From positions 2,712,001-2,776,000 of the forward strand of contig NZ_AYTM02000002.1 in the NCBI RefSeq assembly GCF_000507185.2: a DNA stretch of 64,000 bases, in the 5' to 3' direction. Positions 1 to 8,949 of this stretch are shown here, piece by piece. The notes below the pieces were generated by a model. That model worked only from the letters and a program-made list of their open reading frames with translations. It was not told the DNA's origin and ran no database searches. The translations under genes were made by a program, and so were the position numbers. Each line of letters opens with the position of its first letter. Positions within the stretch are counted from its first letter, which is position 1. The stretch is from Pseudomonas syringae KCTC 12500. GTDB lineage: Bacteria; Pseudomonadota; Gammaproteobacteria; Pseudomonadales; Pseudomonadaceae.

Positions 1-1050
1 GTCCGAGAGCTCTTTTTCGCGACGGTCGGTGATGGCGATTTCAGTCGGGCATTTGAGCGCGATTTCACCGTCATCGGTCTTGAAGGTGTGCGTCGGCAGG
101 CCTTCGACCAGACCACCGCCTTCCACACCACGGATCGCCACGCACCAGCCGTAGCGGGAAAACGCATCGGTCACGCGGGTGCCCAGCGCGTAGGCAGCGT
201 TCATCCACAGGTATTTGTTGTGGTCACGGCCATCGACGCTTTCGACGAAGTTGAATTCTTCGACAGGCGTGGTATCCGGGCCATACGGCAGACGACCCAG
301 CACGTGCGGCAGAGTCAGGCCGACGTAGCGGGAGTCTTCAGAGGCGCGGAACGACTTCCACTTGGCGTATTCGACGGTGTCGAAGATCTTCGCCAGGTCG
401 CGAGGGCCGGCCATGTCGGTGAACGAGTCCCAGCCGAACAGCTCGGCCGATGCAGCCGAAATGAACGGCGCGTGGGCGGCGGCTGCCACGTGGGAGATCT
501 CTTCCAGCAGGTACATGTCTTCCGGGCTGCGGTTGAACTCGTAGTCACCCAGCAGCATGCCGAACGGCGCGCCACCGAAGGTGCCGTACTCTTCTTCGTA
601 GATCTTCTTGAACAGTGCGCTCTGGTCGAATTCGGACGACGCCTTGAGGTCACGCACGAGGTCTTTTTTCGACGCGTTGAGCAGGTGAATCTTCAGCGTG
701 GTGCTGGTCTCGGTCTGGTCAACCTGATATTTCAGGCCGCGCCAGGACGCTTCCAGTTGCTGGAACTCACGGGCGTGCATGATTTCGTTCATTTGCTCGG
801 AGAGCATCGAATCGATCTCGGCGATGCGCGCGTCGAGCACGGCAATCAGGTCCTTGCTTGGCGTCATCTCGCCTTCAAGTACCTGGGCCACCAGTTCGCC
901 GATCAGATCGCGGGTACGGGTGCGCTCGGTTTCGGAGCGTGCAACGCGGCTTTCGGAAATGATGCTGTCGAGCAAGGAAGATTGCGGGGCGAAGTTTTCA
1001 ACTTCAACCAGAGCGCTGTCCTGCTGAGTCACGGGTTGCTTATCGGTCAT
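1..1050 (-). CDS. tssC: TssC (VipB), type VI secretion sheath large subunit, partial at window edge
   Basis: The minus-strand frame reads from an ATG at 1050 (MTDKQPVTQQDSALVEVENF) to the window edge without a stop, so the C-terminus is missing. The protein is the large subunit of the contractile type VI sheath, which assembles with TssB around the Hcp tube in the cytoplasm. Recognisable stretches are MHAREFQQLEASWRGLKY, GMLLGDYEFNRSPED and LPYGPDTTPVEEFNF, all typical of TssC. It lies 14 bp downstream of tssB on the same strand, the usual sheath pair. About 350 codons are visible of roughly 490-500 expected. Confidence 0.95.
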   Translation of the reverse strand, partial: MTDKQPVTQQDSALVEVENFAPQSSLLDSIISESRVARSETERTRTRDLIGELVAQVLEGEMTPSKDLIAVLDARIAEIDSMLSEQMNEIMHAREFQQLEASWRGLKYQVDQTETSTTLKIHLLNASKKDLVRDLKASSEFDQSALFKKIYEEEYGTFGGAPFGMLLGDYEFNRSPEDMYLLEEISHVAAAAHAPFISAASAELFGWDSFTDMAGPRDLAKIFDTVEYAKWKSFRASEDSRYVGLTLPHVLGRLPYGPDTTPVEEFNFVESVDGRDHNKYLWMNAAYALGTRVTDAFSRYGWCVAIRGVEGGGLVEGLPTHTFKTDDGEIALKCPTEIAITDRREKELSD

Positions 1051-1064
1051 CGTCAGGCTCCTCC

Positions 1065-1598
1065 TTACTCTTTGCTGTCGGTGGCGGGGACGGCGGCTTC
1101 ACGGCCGAATTCCTTGCCCAGGGTTTTCAGCTTTTCAGTGTTCTGCAACACGTCCATCAGCAGCTCTTCAAGCTTGTCGTTGCCACCCATCTTGTTACGC
1201 AGGTCAGCCAGCTTGTTACGCACTTCCAGCAGCTTGCGGAGCGGCTCGACCTGACGCACAACGTTCTGCGGCTCGAAGTCTTCCAGCGCATTGAAGTTCA
1301 GCTCGACACCGAGTTGGGTGCCGTCTTTTGCCAGGGTGTTGTCGACGCGATACGCCAGGCGCGGCTTGATGCCTTTCAGGACGCCGTTGAAATTGTCGCG
1401 GTCGATGAAGATGAACTTGCGATCCTTGAGCTTGGGCAGCGGCTCCAGCGGGTTGCCGGAGAAATCGCCCATAACGCCCACAACGAATGGCAGCTCTTTC
1501 TTTTCCTGAGCATCGCCAATCTCCACGTCGTAAGTGATGTGGACCCGAGGCGCGCGAACGCGGTCAAGTTTGTGCTGGGTACTTTCCTTCTTCGCCAT
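1065..1598 (-). CDS. tssB: TssB (VipA), type VI secretion sheath small subunit
   Basis: A 177-residue protein starting MAKKESTQHKLDRVRAPRVH. It is the small sheath subunit that interdigitates with TssC. The segments VHITYDVEIGDA, LPFVVGVMGDFSGNP and KFIFIDRDNFNGVL are classic TssB. The start at 1598 is chosen because AGGAG lies six bases upstream; the in-frame ATG at 1604 directly abuts that site and would leave no spacing. tssC follows after 14 bp, so the two are almost certainly co-transcribed. Confidence 0.95.
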   Translation of the reverse strand: MAKKESTQHKLDRVRAPRVHITYDVEIGDAQEKKELPFVVGVMGDFSGNPLEPLPKLKDRKFIFIDRDNFNGVLKGIKPRLAYRVDNTLAKDGTQLGVELNFNALEDFEPQNVVRQVEPLRKLLEVRNKLADLRNKMGGNDKLEELLMDVLQNTEKLKTLGKEFGREAAVPATDSKE

Positions 1599-1667
1599 CG
1601 TCATCTCCTGTGCGAGCAACTCGCTGCAAGTCGTTTGCGTACCGGGCCTGTGGCGGGCCGGGCGCGA

Positions 1668-2417
1668 TTAGAGTCCTTCAATCGTCAGCAGCAGACGCTG
1701 ACGGATTTCATCGTTCATTTCCAGAATGTTTTCGTGTCCGACCAATTCTTCGAAACTGGTATTGCCTGCGATCTGCGTGCTGTTGCGAATCACCGATTCA
1801 TCCGGTAATTCTGAGCGCACTGGCGAGCTGATCACACAGAACGGCAGGTCGCCGAAGTCTTTCAATCGCTCGAAACTGACCGGGAAGCGCAGCCCTTCGA
1901 ACAGGCGGCTCATGCCCGGCGACTTGCTCAGGCAGTAGAACAGCACCAGATAATGCACTACATAACGATACAGCTCGGCGCTGCTGCGATTCGGGTCTTT
2001 GATGACCTTGCGAAACTGCGCCAGATCGAACGAGTTGAAGCCCACCACCCAACGCACCGGACTGGTGATGCGAATGGTCTGCCCGCTTTGTGACAACACC
2101 ATGTCGTATTCGAGCGGGAACAGCTCGGGTGTCGTGCTGATCAGGTTCAGGGGCACTTCCAGTTCATTGACCAGCTTGAACGGCTCTGCCGAAGCAATGC
2201 GGTCATAGAGCTCCTTGAGCTCTTTGAAATGGTGCTGAGTCTCGCGGCCGCTGCTGCGCTGCGCGCCCTGCAGGTATTCACCGAAGAATGTCTGCGGGCG
2301 TATCAACAGCGCGAGGGTCGACAGATAGTCGGACGCCTGCACCTTGAGCGCGTCGGAGATAGCGCGCGTCTGCTTGCGCAGCTTGATCAATGCTTCTATA
2401 TCGAACGTCTGAGTCAT
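1668..2417 (-). CDS. Type VI secretion cluster-associated protein of unknown function
   Basis: A 249-residue protein (MTQTFDIEALIKLRKQTRAI) that is the first gene of the minus-strand type VI operon, 69 bp upstream of tssB. It has no signal peptide or membrane helix; its N-terminus is helical and rich in Q/K/R. I do not recognise a named family. Position suggests a cytosolic accessory or regulatory role in type VI secretion, but that is inference from context only. The start at 2417 has AAGGA about ten bases upstream; the frame is open for a further 31 codons to 2510, but that extension is Pro/Arg-rich and unlike a real N-terminus. Confidence 0.8.
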   Translation of the reverse strand: MTQTFDIEALIKLRKQTRAISDALKVQASDYLSTLALLIRPQTFFGEYLQGAQRSSGRETQHHFKELKELYDRIASAEPFKLVNELEVPLNLISTTPELFPLEYDMVLSQSGQTIRITSPVRWVVGFNSFDLAQFRKVIKDPNRSSAELYRYVVHYLVLFYCLSKSPGMSRLFEGLRFPVSFERLKDFGDLPFCVISSPVRSELPDESVIRNSTQIAGNTSFEELVGHENILEMNDEIRQRLLLTIEGL

Positions 2418-3112
2418 CGGTACATCGTCCTTGAACCCTTCACGACCGTTTCCCGGATCAGGCCGGGGACGGGGAAAAGTTGCGAATTTCTCGACTGCAC
2501 ACCTGCTCATGAAGTGGTTTTGCCATGTGTGTCACTGCGAGACACACCGCCACAATGAGGGAGGAGTTCGTGCTGGCATATAGATGTCGTCTAGCCAGCA
2601 GTGTGGTCTATGGCACTATTTTTAGTAGGAAAGTTCCTACAGACGGTAGATATTTTCTCGGTTTCGTTACAGTAAGCAATGATGCCTATGAGCCATCACT
2701 GTATTTGATTGTACCCTTAATATAGCTGTAAGTATTGATTTTAAAGGGCTTTGCGGGTGTATTTGGATCCGATAACGGGCGTAAATTAAGCTTAGAAAGA
2801 TGAACTTATTTGCAGGTTTTCAGGTTTCTGAAGCGGGTAAATGTACAGACTCGCCTTATCAGGCGATTTTTCTTTGATGAGGAGTGATGGCACTGCGAGC
2901 GCTCAGGCGGACGGATTCAGGTGGGTCGACGCAGGTCAGGCGGGCAGCTTTGTTACATCAGTTTGCAAATCAGGGTATAACGCCGCCAGCGCCCTCACGC
3001 TTGTACTTGAGCAACGGTAGGGCGCATGCACGCAGACGCCAGAGGCGTTTTACCTGACGGACCTTGTGCGCGCTAAGGACAGCCGGCGACGCACCTCTAT
3101 GAGCCTTGCCTC
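2418..3112. promoter_or_regulatory. Divergent intergenic region between the type VI operon and an M48 protease gene
   Basis: About 695 bp without a convincing gene. The middle (about 2590-2840) is clearly AT-richer than its flanks, as expected of a promoter region serving the type VI operon to the left and the protease to the right. A perfect 7-bp inverted repeat, GTGTGTC-N7-GACACAC, lies at 2527-2547, about 110 bp upstream of the first type VI gene. I could not find a convincing sigma-54 -24/-12 element. Confidence 0.45.
2527..2547. promoter_or_regulatory. Operator-like inverted repeat upstream of the type VI operon
   Basis: GTGTGTC at 2527-2533 and GACACAC at 2541-2547, separated by seven bases. 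A dyad of this size and spacing fits a dimeric regulator site, but no regulator gene is visible nearby and the binding protein is unknown. Confidence 0.3.
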
Positions 3113-5284
3113 ATGAAAATCTACAAGCTTATTGCTGTACTCATCCTGCTCCCTTTGGGCCTGAACCTCATCGGTGCGTGGCAGTTGCAGCGCAGTGTCG
3201 AAAACACTGAGCGCCTGGTCGAGATCCAGGCCGACCTTGCGCACGCACGTCCCTATTTCGAAAGGCTCGCCAGGTCGCCCGACGCCCTCACGCGAACGAT
3301 GGATATAGACGGAGAAAACATCACCCTCAAGGAGGCGCTGTCGCGTCTTCATGAGGCAGAACAGGGTCTCGACTTCGTAGTGGTGCTGGGCAGTGTCACC
3401 ACATGGCTGGCACGCGCCGTCATCGCGCTGTGCCTGCTGGCTGCTCTGGTCGGCGGCATCGGGCTGGCAGGGCTCAACTGGGCCGCCGCGCGTGCACGTC
3501 AATCCCGCGAGCGATTGCTGCACACCTTCAGCAGGGTCAGGCGGATTCTGCCCTTCGTCCTGGTGGGGCACATCGTCGCCATGGGCGCGGCGGTGTCGGC
3601 AATCCTCTGTTTCGAAGCCCTGGGCCTGTGGCATGTGGGGCGCATGTCCGCGGGCGAGCTCAAGTTGATCATCGTCGTGCTGATGCTGGTCGCTGCATGC
3701 CTGTATTCGATCTGGCGGATGGGCAAGCAACTGGGCGTCATGCTGCACATGTTCGAGCCCACCGCGATGGAGGTTCTGGGGCAGCAGGTCACGCCTGAAG
3801 AGGCCCCGGTGCTCTGGGCCTATGTGCGCGATCTTGCCGAACGGCTCGGCGCGCTGTCACCTGATCACATCGTGCTGGGCATGACCGAAGGCTTCTACGT
3901 CACCTCCAGCGACGTTTCCCTTCTGCCGTCCGACGCCGTGCTCAAGGGTCGAACTCTGCATGTGCCCATCCTGTACCTGGGGCTGATCGATGCGGCTGAA
4001 ACCAGCGCAGTGATTGGTCATGAACTGTCGCATTTTGCCGGTGAGGACACCGAGTACAGCCTGCGCTTTCTGCCGATCTACGACGGCATCGGTCGCAGCC
4101 TGGGGGTGATCGCTGAAAACATGATGGTCAGCGGGTGGCTGCAGCGCACCATTCTGCGTCCGGCGTTCATGCTGGGCGTGTATTTCATGGAAAGCTTCGA
4201 TCACGCGGTCAATCACTGGAGCCGCGTGCGCGAGCTGGCCGCCGATGCCGCGGGGGCGAGCCTGGCTGGCAACGCGTCGGCGGCCTCGGCGCTGGTGCGC
4301 ATCTCGGCCATTGATCCGCTTTTGCAGGAGCGGATCTACACGCACATCACGCGGGCCACCAACCCAAGGCGCGGGGAGGTGTTCACCAAGGATCTGCCGA
4401 ACAGCGTGCTGCACGAACTGGCCGGCAAGACATTCACGCTGCCTGACGAAGAAATGGCCGTCCAGCTGCCGCACCCCTCGGATACGCACCCTTCAAACGG
4501 CGAACGTATCGCCGCGCTGCAGGTTGCTGCCGACGAGGCGATCCGCAGCGGCACCCGGCCGGTAGTGGCGGCCCAGGCCCGCGCGGCGATGGACCATTAC
4601 TTCAGCAATCCCCAGGCACTGCGCATTCGTCTGACCGAGGACTTCATCAAGCATCATGTCGCAAATGATGCTGAGGTGGTGACCGAACTGCGTGCCCGCG
4701 CGAAAACGGTAAGCGGTGATGTCGTTCTGCATGAGGGCGCTCGCCTGCGGGGGCTGTTGCTAACCCTATGCCTCGCCCCTCTGCTGGGGCTGGGTATTTA
4801 TCTGATAGCCGAAGCGCTGTCATTTCCCCAAGGGCTGGCCGAGAAGCGCAACTCTATGCTGATAGCGGGCGGTATCTTGACGGCGTTCATGCTGGTGCTG
4901 CTGCCATTTGCGCTGCGCATGTGTCTGCGTGCTGACAAGACCGCTCTGCTGCTCACGCCCGATCACTTTGTCTTCGCAAACCTGAAGTCCCCCGTCCCGA
5001 TCCAGCACATCGCTGATTTTGAGCTGAATGTAGCCTATGGCACGTTTCTGACCCTGCATCTGCAAGACGATGCGCCTTTGCCCGAGCGAGTCTCACGCTC
5101 GTTCTCTGCACCGAACGCAAAGGTGTTCAGGAAAAAACGCCGGGTACTCCTGGCGCTGGCGCGGTTCAGCCGCGACGGCAAAAAGCTCAAGCCAGACGAG
5201 CTTGGTGAGTTGATTGCGGATTACGTCAATGCGGGTAATGCACGACACTTGCTGCAAGAGCGCTTCGAGCAGGACAAGCGCTAA
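3113..5284 (+). CDS. Integral membrane M48-family zinc metalloprotease
   Basis: A 723-residue protein with an N-terminal hydrophobic segment (about residues 5-25), further helices near 90-120, 145-170 and 180-200, a protease domain, and two helices near 545-565 and 580-600. The zinc motif HELSH is at residues 303-307 (H303, E304, H307), preceded by the hydrophobic VIG of M48 proteases; a downstream ELAADAAGA segment supplies the third ligand region. The HtpX/Ste24 family degrades or processes membrane proteins, with the active site facing the cytoplasm. This one is longer than HtpX, and the C-terminal part after the last helix pair is family-specific. It is a single gene divergent from the type VI operon; the substrate is unknown. 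Confidence 0.85.
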   Translation: MKIYKLIAVLILLPLGLNLIGAWQLQRSVENTERLVEIQADLAHARPYFERLARSPDALTRTMDIDGENITLKEALSRLHEAEQGLDFVVVLGSVTTWLARAVIALCLLAALVGGIGLAGLNWAAARARQSRERLLHTFSRVRRILPFVLVGHIVAMGAAVSAILCFEALGLWHVGRMSAGELKLIIVVLMLVAACLYSIWRMGKQLGVMLHMFEPTAMEVLGQQVTPEEAPVLWAYVRDLAERLGALSPDHIVLGMTEGFYVTSSDVSLLPSDAVLKGRTLHVPILYLGLIDAAETSAVIGHELSHFAGEDTEYSLRFLPIYDGIGRSLGVIAENMMVSGWLQRTILRPAFMLGVYFMESFDHAVNHWSRVRELAADAAGASLAGNASAASALVRISAIDPLLQERIYTHITRATNPRRGEVFTKDLPNSVLHELAGKTFTLPDEEMAVQLPHPSDTHPSNGERIAALQVAADEAIRSGTRPVVAAQARAAMDHYFSNPQALRIRLTEDFIKHHVANDAEVVTELRARAKTVSGDVVLHEGARLRGLLLTLCLAPLLGLGIYLIAEALSFPQGLAEKRNSMLIAGGILTAFMLVLLPFALRMCLRADKTALLLTPDHFVFANLKSPVPIQHIADFELNVAYGTFLTLHLQDDAPLPERVSRSFSAPNAKVFRKKRRVLLALARFSRDGKKLKPDELGELIADYVNAGNARHLLQERFEQDKR

Positions 5285-5336
5285 GCGGATGGCTGTGAAC
5301 GGGGCAGCGTAAGGCGCGCAGCTTTCCTGCAGGCAA

Positions 5337-5450
5337 CAAAAAACCCGCCGAAGCGGGTTTTCCCAAGACCATCCCGACTTCCTGTCGGACGCCTCCGAGG
5401 CGATGGTCGATCATCCTTGATCCGAGTGAACTCCTGTTCACCCCTTGATG
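5337..5450 (-). ncRNA. rsmX: RsmX-type small regulatory RNA, copy 1
   Basis: A minus-strand RNA of about 114 nt. It has many GGA motifs, the binding site of RsmA/CsrA; the key one sits in the loop of a GTGAAC-AGGA-GTTCAC hairpin near the 5' end. It ends in the terminator AACCCGCTTCGGCGGGTTTTTT. RsmX RNAs titrate RsmA and so relieve its repression of secondary metabolism, motility and virulence genes under GacS/GacA control. The -10-like TAGTAT lies at 5457-5462 and a GacA-type box at 5507-5526. The 5' end is estimated from the -10. A paralogous copy follows at 5626-5741. The family is inferred from structure and motifs, not from a covariance search. Confidence 0.85.
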
Positions 5451-5506
5451 GATCCAATACTACGGAGCGCGAGTCCGGCCGGAAATAGCCAAGTTCCTCC
5501 AGCGCG

Positions 5507-5526
5507 TGTAAGCCTTTCGCTATACC
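5507..5526 (-). promoter_or_regulatory. GacA-type upstream activating box for rsmX copy 1
   Basis: On the plus strand the sequence reads TGTAAGCCTTTCGCTATACC, centred about 66 bp upstream of the inferred start. The known GacA box is TGTAAG-N6-CTTACA: one arm is perfect and the other imperfect. Confidence 0.65.
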
Positions 5527-5625
5527 TCGCGGGCTCAGCTTCGAACGGCCCTTTGAAGAGCGGGAAATCTGGCGTCAGGAAAAATCTTGAGGCGGTATGG
5601 CGCTGACGGCAAAAATCGCAGGCAA

Positions 5626-5741
5626 TAAAAAACCCGCCGAAGCGGGTTTGTACCAAGACCATTCCAACTCCCTGTCGGCTGCCTTCCCGGCGATGGTCGA
5701 TCGTCCCTGATCCTGGCGAACTCCTTGTTCGCCAGTTGTTG
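5626..5741 (-). ncRNA. rsmX: RsmX-type small regulatory RNA, copy 2
   Basis: A minus-strand RNA of about 116 nt, upstream of and parallel to copy 1. It opens with a perfect 9-bp stem, CTGGCGAAC and GTTCGCCAG, that presents AAGGA in the loop, and carries about seven GGA motifs in all. It ends in the same terminator hairpin as copy 1 (aaaaaa on the plus strand at 5627-5632). A -10-like TAGTAT is at 5748-5753 and a GacA-type box at 5797-5816. Its terminator and its own box show that it is a separate transcription unit rather than one half of a tandem precursor. RsmA sequestration is inferred from the family. Confidence 0.85.
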
Positions 5742-5796
5742 GATCCAATACTACGGCTCTGACGGCAGGTGCAAAATAGCCATTCGCTTCATTGCG

Positions 5797-5816
5797 TGTA
5801 AGCCTTTGGCTATACA
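5797..5816 (-). promoter_or_regulatory. GacA-type upstream activating box for rsmX copy 2
   Basis: The plus strand reads TGTAAGCCTTTGGCTATACA. The distance to the -10 and the imperfect second arm match the box of copy 1, which supports a shared regulator. Confidence 0.65.
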
Positions 5817-5913
5817 TGTGTCCGTTTTTGCGGATTCTCAGGTGCACGGCCATGCATCGGGAACGTAGAAAAAACCGGTGAAACTGCTGTGCCAGAGGGT
5901 TGCAGGCTCGTTT

Positions 5914-6735
5914 TCAGGGTGAGAAATTCGCGGTCACTTCACAATAGCGCTGTTGGGCGTTTTTACTGTCCTGGTCGCGGTTTCTGGCCGCACGTTTGGT
6001 CCACTCACGGCACTCTTCTCTGAAATTGACCGCTGCCGCCTTGCGACACTCGCGCCGTTCGAATGAACGAATAGCGAAGTTTTCGCAGACGCTGTCGCCA
6101 TCGATCGTGTTGCCGTACACCCGCCACTGCGCGCGGTAGCGGTTTCTGCCGTCCGCTTCGCGGATGGAGGCCGTCGCTAAGCTGTAAGGCCTGGAAGAAC
6201 GCGCAGAGTTGCGTGAAGCATTGGCCTTGAAATCGGCCATGTAGTCGGCAGACACCATGCCTGTTGCCGGTTCTGACTGAGCGGGGCGTGGAGCCTGGCC
6301 GAATCGACAGTTCGCCACCGCCTCATCGATGACGTTGCCTTTTTTCATGCAGTCATCCAAGGGCTGCACAGGGGCGGGCGGCGCTACAGTGGCCGCGATC
6401 GGCACAAGCTCTGCGGTTTTTCGAATGTGTGCGGGCGCAGGATCGGCGGCGGCTACGGGTTGCGCCTCGGCCTCGACTGTCCGGGTTTCAGGTATAGACT
6501 GCACAACAGGCGGTTCTGCCAGCGGCTTGGGAGCTTTCGCGTGTGAGGTGATCAGTCCGGCCACGCAGGCTGCAGCAATAAGGCACGCCAGCCACATGCC
6601 ATAAGGGCGTGAGCGGCGAGGCGCATCGACGCGCTTGCGGCGTGGATGCGAGCCCAGCACCACATCGACCTGACCGGGCACGAGGCGCTGAATGCGGATG
6701 ATCCCGTCGTCCTCGGGTTGCTGTAGGGAATCCAT
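5914..6735 (-). CDS. Single-helix membrane protein of unknown function
   Basis: A 273-residue protein. A cytoplasmic basic N-terminus (PRRKRVDAPRRSRPYG) precedes one membrane segment at about residues 48-64 (WLACLIAAACVAGLI). A Pro/Ala/Glu-rich linker and a C-terminal domain with several cysteines and a run of basic residues follow, suggesting a type II inner-membrane protein with a periplasmic domain. The C-terminal domain repeats R/C-rich helices (ERRECRKAAAVNFREECREW). I do not recognise a family. It stands alone between the rsmX pair and the divergent helicase gene. Confidence 0.75.
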   Translation of the reverse strand: MDSLQQPEDDGIIRIQRLVPGQVDVVLGSHPRRKRVDAPRRSRPYGMWLACLIAAACVAGLITSHAKAPKPLAEPPVVQSIPETRTVEAEAQPVAAADPAPAHIRKTAELVPIAATVAPPAPVQPLDDCMKKGNVIDEAVANCRFGQAPRPAQSEPATGMVSADYMADFKANASRNSARSSRPYSLATASIREADGRNRYRAQWRVYGNTIDGDSVCENFAIRSFERRECRKAAAVNFREECREWTKRAARNRDQDSKNAQQRYCEVTANFSP

Positions 6736-6866
6736 TCCTGCTCCTGATCAAGCGATATTCTGGTGTGATATTACAATGATATCGGCCGGTGGGTAGAGTT
6801 TCTGCAACGCTTTGGTGCTATGTGCATCCGGCCTGGCGCGTTAAGGTTGAGGCCGTTTTTTGACTG

Positions 6867-8816
6867 ATGGATGGACCGCGAATGCACCAGCGTCTCGAAC
6901 AGGTATTCGGCTACACACAGTTCCGGCCGGGGCAGGAGGCTGCCATCAGTGCGGTACTGGCCGGACGCTCGGCTGCGGCGATCTTTCCGACTGGCTCGGG
7001 CAAGTCGCTATGTTACCAATTGCCTGCCCTGATGTTGCCGCATTTGACGCTGGTGGTGTCGCCGTTGCTGGCGCTGATTCAGGATCAGCTTGCCTTCCTG
7101 CACCGCCATGGCATTTCGGCGGCGAGCATTGATTCGGCGCAGAGCCGCGACGAGATCGCTGACGTGATGGCGCGCGCACGTTCCGGCGAGCTGAAGATTC
7201 TGATGATCTCGGTCGAGCGCCTGAAGAACGAGCGCTTCCGCAATTTCATCGCTCAAGTACCGATTTCCCTGCTGGTGGTCGACGAAGCGCACTGCATCTC
7301 GGAGTGGGGACATAACTTCCGCCCCGACTACCTGAAGTTGCCGGACTACCAGCGCGAATTCAACATTCCTCAGACATTGCTGCTGACCGCCACGGCGACC
7401 CCGCAAGTCATCATCGACATGCAGGACAAATTCGCCATCGCCCCCGAGGATGTCATCACCACCGGTTTCTACCGCGCCAACCTGCACCTGTGGGTCAAGC
7501 CGGTCAGCGGACGAGACAAACGACGCCGGCTGGTGGAGTGGCTCAACGAGCGTCGCGGGCAACCGACCATCGTTTACGTGACCCTGCAAAAGACAGCCGA
7601 ACATATCGCCGCGCACCTGGAACAGCATGGCCTGCCCGCCAGCGCCTACCATGCCGGGCTGCCCAACGATCAGCGCGAGTCGATCCAGAAGCAGTTCATG
7701 GGCGGCCATTTGAACTGCATCGTGGCAACCATCGCGTTCGGGATGGGCATCGACAAGAGCGATATCCGCAACGTGGTGCATTTCGACCTGCCCAAATCCA
7801 TCGAGAACTACAGCCAGGAAATCGGTCGGGCAGGGCGTGATGGTGCTGCTTCGGATTGTCTGGTGCTGGCCAACCGCGACAGCCTCAACGTGCTGGAAAA
7901 CTTCGTGTACGGCGATACGCCGGAGCGCGAGGGGATTGCCCGTGTGCTGGAAGACCTGCTCGGGGCGCGTCATGACGGGCAGTGGGAATTTCTGTTGGGG
8001 CCGCTCGCCGACCTCAGCAATATTCGTCAATTGCCGTTGAAGACCCTGCTGGTGCAACTGGAGCTGCGCGGGATCATTGCGCCGCGTTACGCATATTTTG
8101 CCGAGTACCGCTTCAAGTTTCTGCTTCAGCCGCAAGACCTGATGGCGCGTTTCGAAGGGGAGCGACGCGAGTTCGTTCAGGCCCTGATCGACACCTCAAA
8201 CCGGGCACGCACCTGGGCCACCGTCGATTTCGAGGCGATGTACCAGCAATACGGCGCCGAGCGCGGGCGAGTGGTCAAGGCGCTGGATTACTTTCAGGAA
8301 AAAGGCTGGATCGAGCTTGAAAGCAAACAGATGACCGAGGTCTACAGCCTGTTGCGCAGCGACTTTGATGCACAGGCCCTAAGCGTCGAATTGCACGATT
8401 ATTTCGCTCATCACGAAGCCACTGAAGTTGCGCGCATTCACACCATGCTGGACGTGTTCGCCAGTGACCAGTGCCTGACCCATCGGCTGGCGCGGTACTT
8501 CGGTGATCACAATGCGCCTGAGCGCTGTGGGCATTGCTCGGTATGCCTCGGTGAAGTCGCCCACCTGCCCGAGCCACCCGCGTTGGAGCCATTGGCGAAT
8601 CGGGACTTTCAGCAGCTGTGCAGCGAGTTTATCCACAAGCACCAGGACTACACCGGCCAGCGGCCCAGCGCCGACTGCCTGACGCGTTTTCTATGCGGTA
8701 TCAGCGTGCCGCTGTTCACCAAGCTCAAAGCCCGCGCCACTGCCGGGTTTGCCGTGTTGGAGGATTATCCGTACGCACAGGTCAGGACGTGGGTGCAGGC
8801 CATGGCTGGTAACTGA
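6867..8816 (+). CDS. RecQ-family ATP-dependent DNA helicase
   Basis: A 649-residue superfamily 2 helicase. The order of parts is a Q-motif region (FGYTQFRPGQEAAI), Walker A PTGSGKS with K46, the DEAH box (VVDEAHCISEWGHNFRPDYL), motif III TATATP, and a helicase C-terminal domain with TIAFGMGIDKSDIRNVVHFD and QEIGRAGRDG. A zinc-binding region (C-GHCSVCLGE) follows. The far C-terminus is a short helical domain rather than a clear HRDC domain. The family unwinds DNA 3'-5' in repair and recombination. An alternative start at 6882 (MHQRLEQVFGY) is as plausible, since neither has a strong ribosome site. I give no symbol because the core recQ may be elsewhere. Confidence 0.9.
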   Translation: MDGPRMHQRLEQVFGYTQFRPGQEAAISAVLAGRSAAAIFPTGSGKSLCYQLPALMLPHLTLVVSPLLALIQDQLAFLHRHGISAASIDSAQSRDEIADVMARARSGELKILMISVERLKNERFRNFIAQVPISLLVVDEAHCISEWGHNFRPDYLKLPDYQREFNIPQTLLLTATATPQVIIDMQDKFAIAPEDVITTGFYRANLHLWVKPVSGRDKRRRLVEWLNERRGQPTIVYVTLQKTAEHIAAHLEQHGLPASAYHAGLPNDQRESIQKQFMGGHLNCIVATIAFGMGIDKSDIRNVVHFDLPKSIENYSQEIGRAGRDGAASDCLVLANRDSLNVLENFVYGDTPEREGIARVLEDLLGARHDGQWEFLLGPLADLSNIRQLPLKTLLVQLELRGIIAPRYAYFAEYRFKFLLQPQDLMARFEGERREFVQALIDTSNRARTWATVDFEAMYQQYGAERGRVVKALDYFQEKGWIELESKQMTEVYSLLRSDFDAQALSVELHDYFAHHEATEVARIHTMLDVFASDQCLTHRLARYFGDHNAPERCGHCSVCLGEVAHLPEPPALEPLANRDFQQLCSEFIHKHQDYTGQRPSADCLTRFLCGISVPLFTKLKARATAGFAVLEDYPYAQVRTWVQAMAGN

Positions 8817-8893
8817 CTACGCGCACAAAGTGATCTGACCAGGGTGGCGATGCTCTGCATCCAGTCCAGAGCCTGCGTTGCGACAGACAAAAT

Positions 8894-8926
8894 GAAAACC
8901 GGCCGCTCAAGAGCGGCCGGTTTTTA
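8894..8926. terminator. Bidirectional terminator between helicase and glycine-zipper gene
   Basis: AAAACCGGCCGCTC and GAGCGGCCGGTTTTT form a long GC-rich hairpin with T/A tails on both sides, between two converging genes. Confidence 0.85.
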
Positions 8927-8949
8927 TGCTTCAGCGACTGACGGTGGTA

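Noticed and set aside
88..1254. 388-codon open frame on the plus strand
   Set aside because: It lies opposite tssC/tssB, which have clear family motifs; the frame is a high-G+C shadow.
2418..3112. Sigma-54 promoter for the type VI operon
   Set aside because: TGGC-containing stretches were checked, but none had GC at the correct 12-base spacing.
5337..5741. Two simple gene terminators rather than RNA genes
   Set aside because: The terminators are preceded by GGA-loop hairpins, -10 elements and GacA-type boxes in two parallel copies, which plain terminators would not have.
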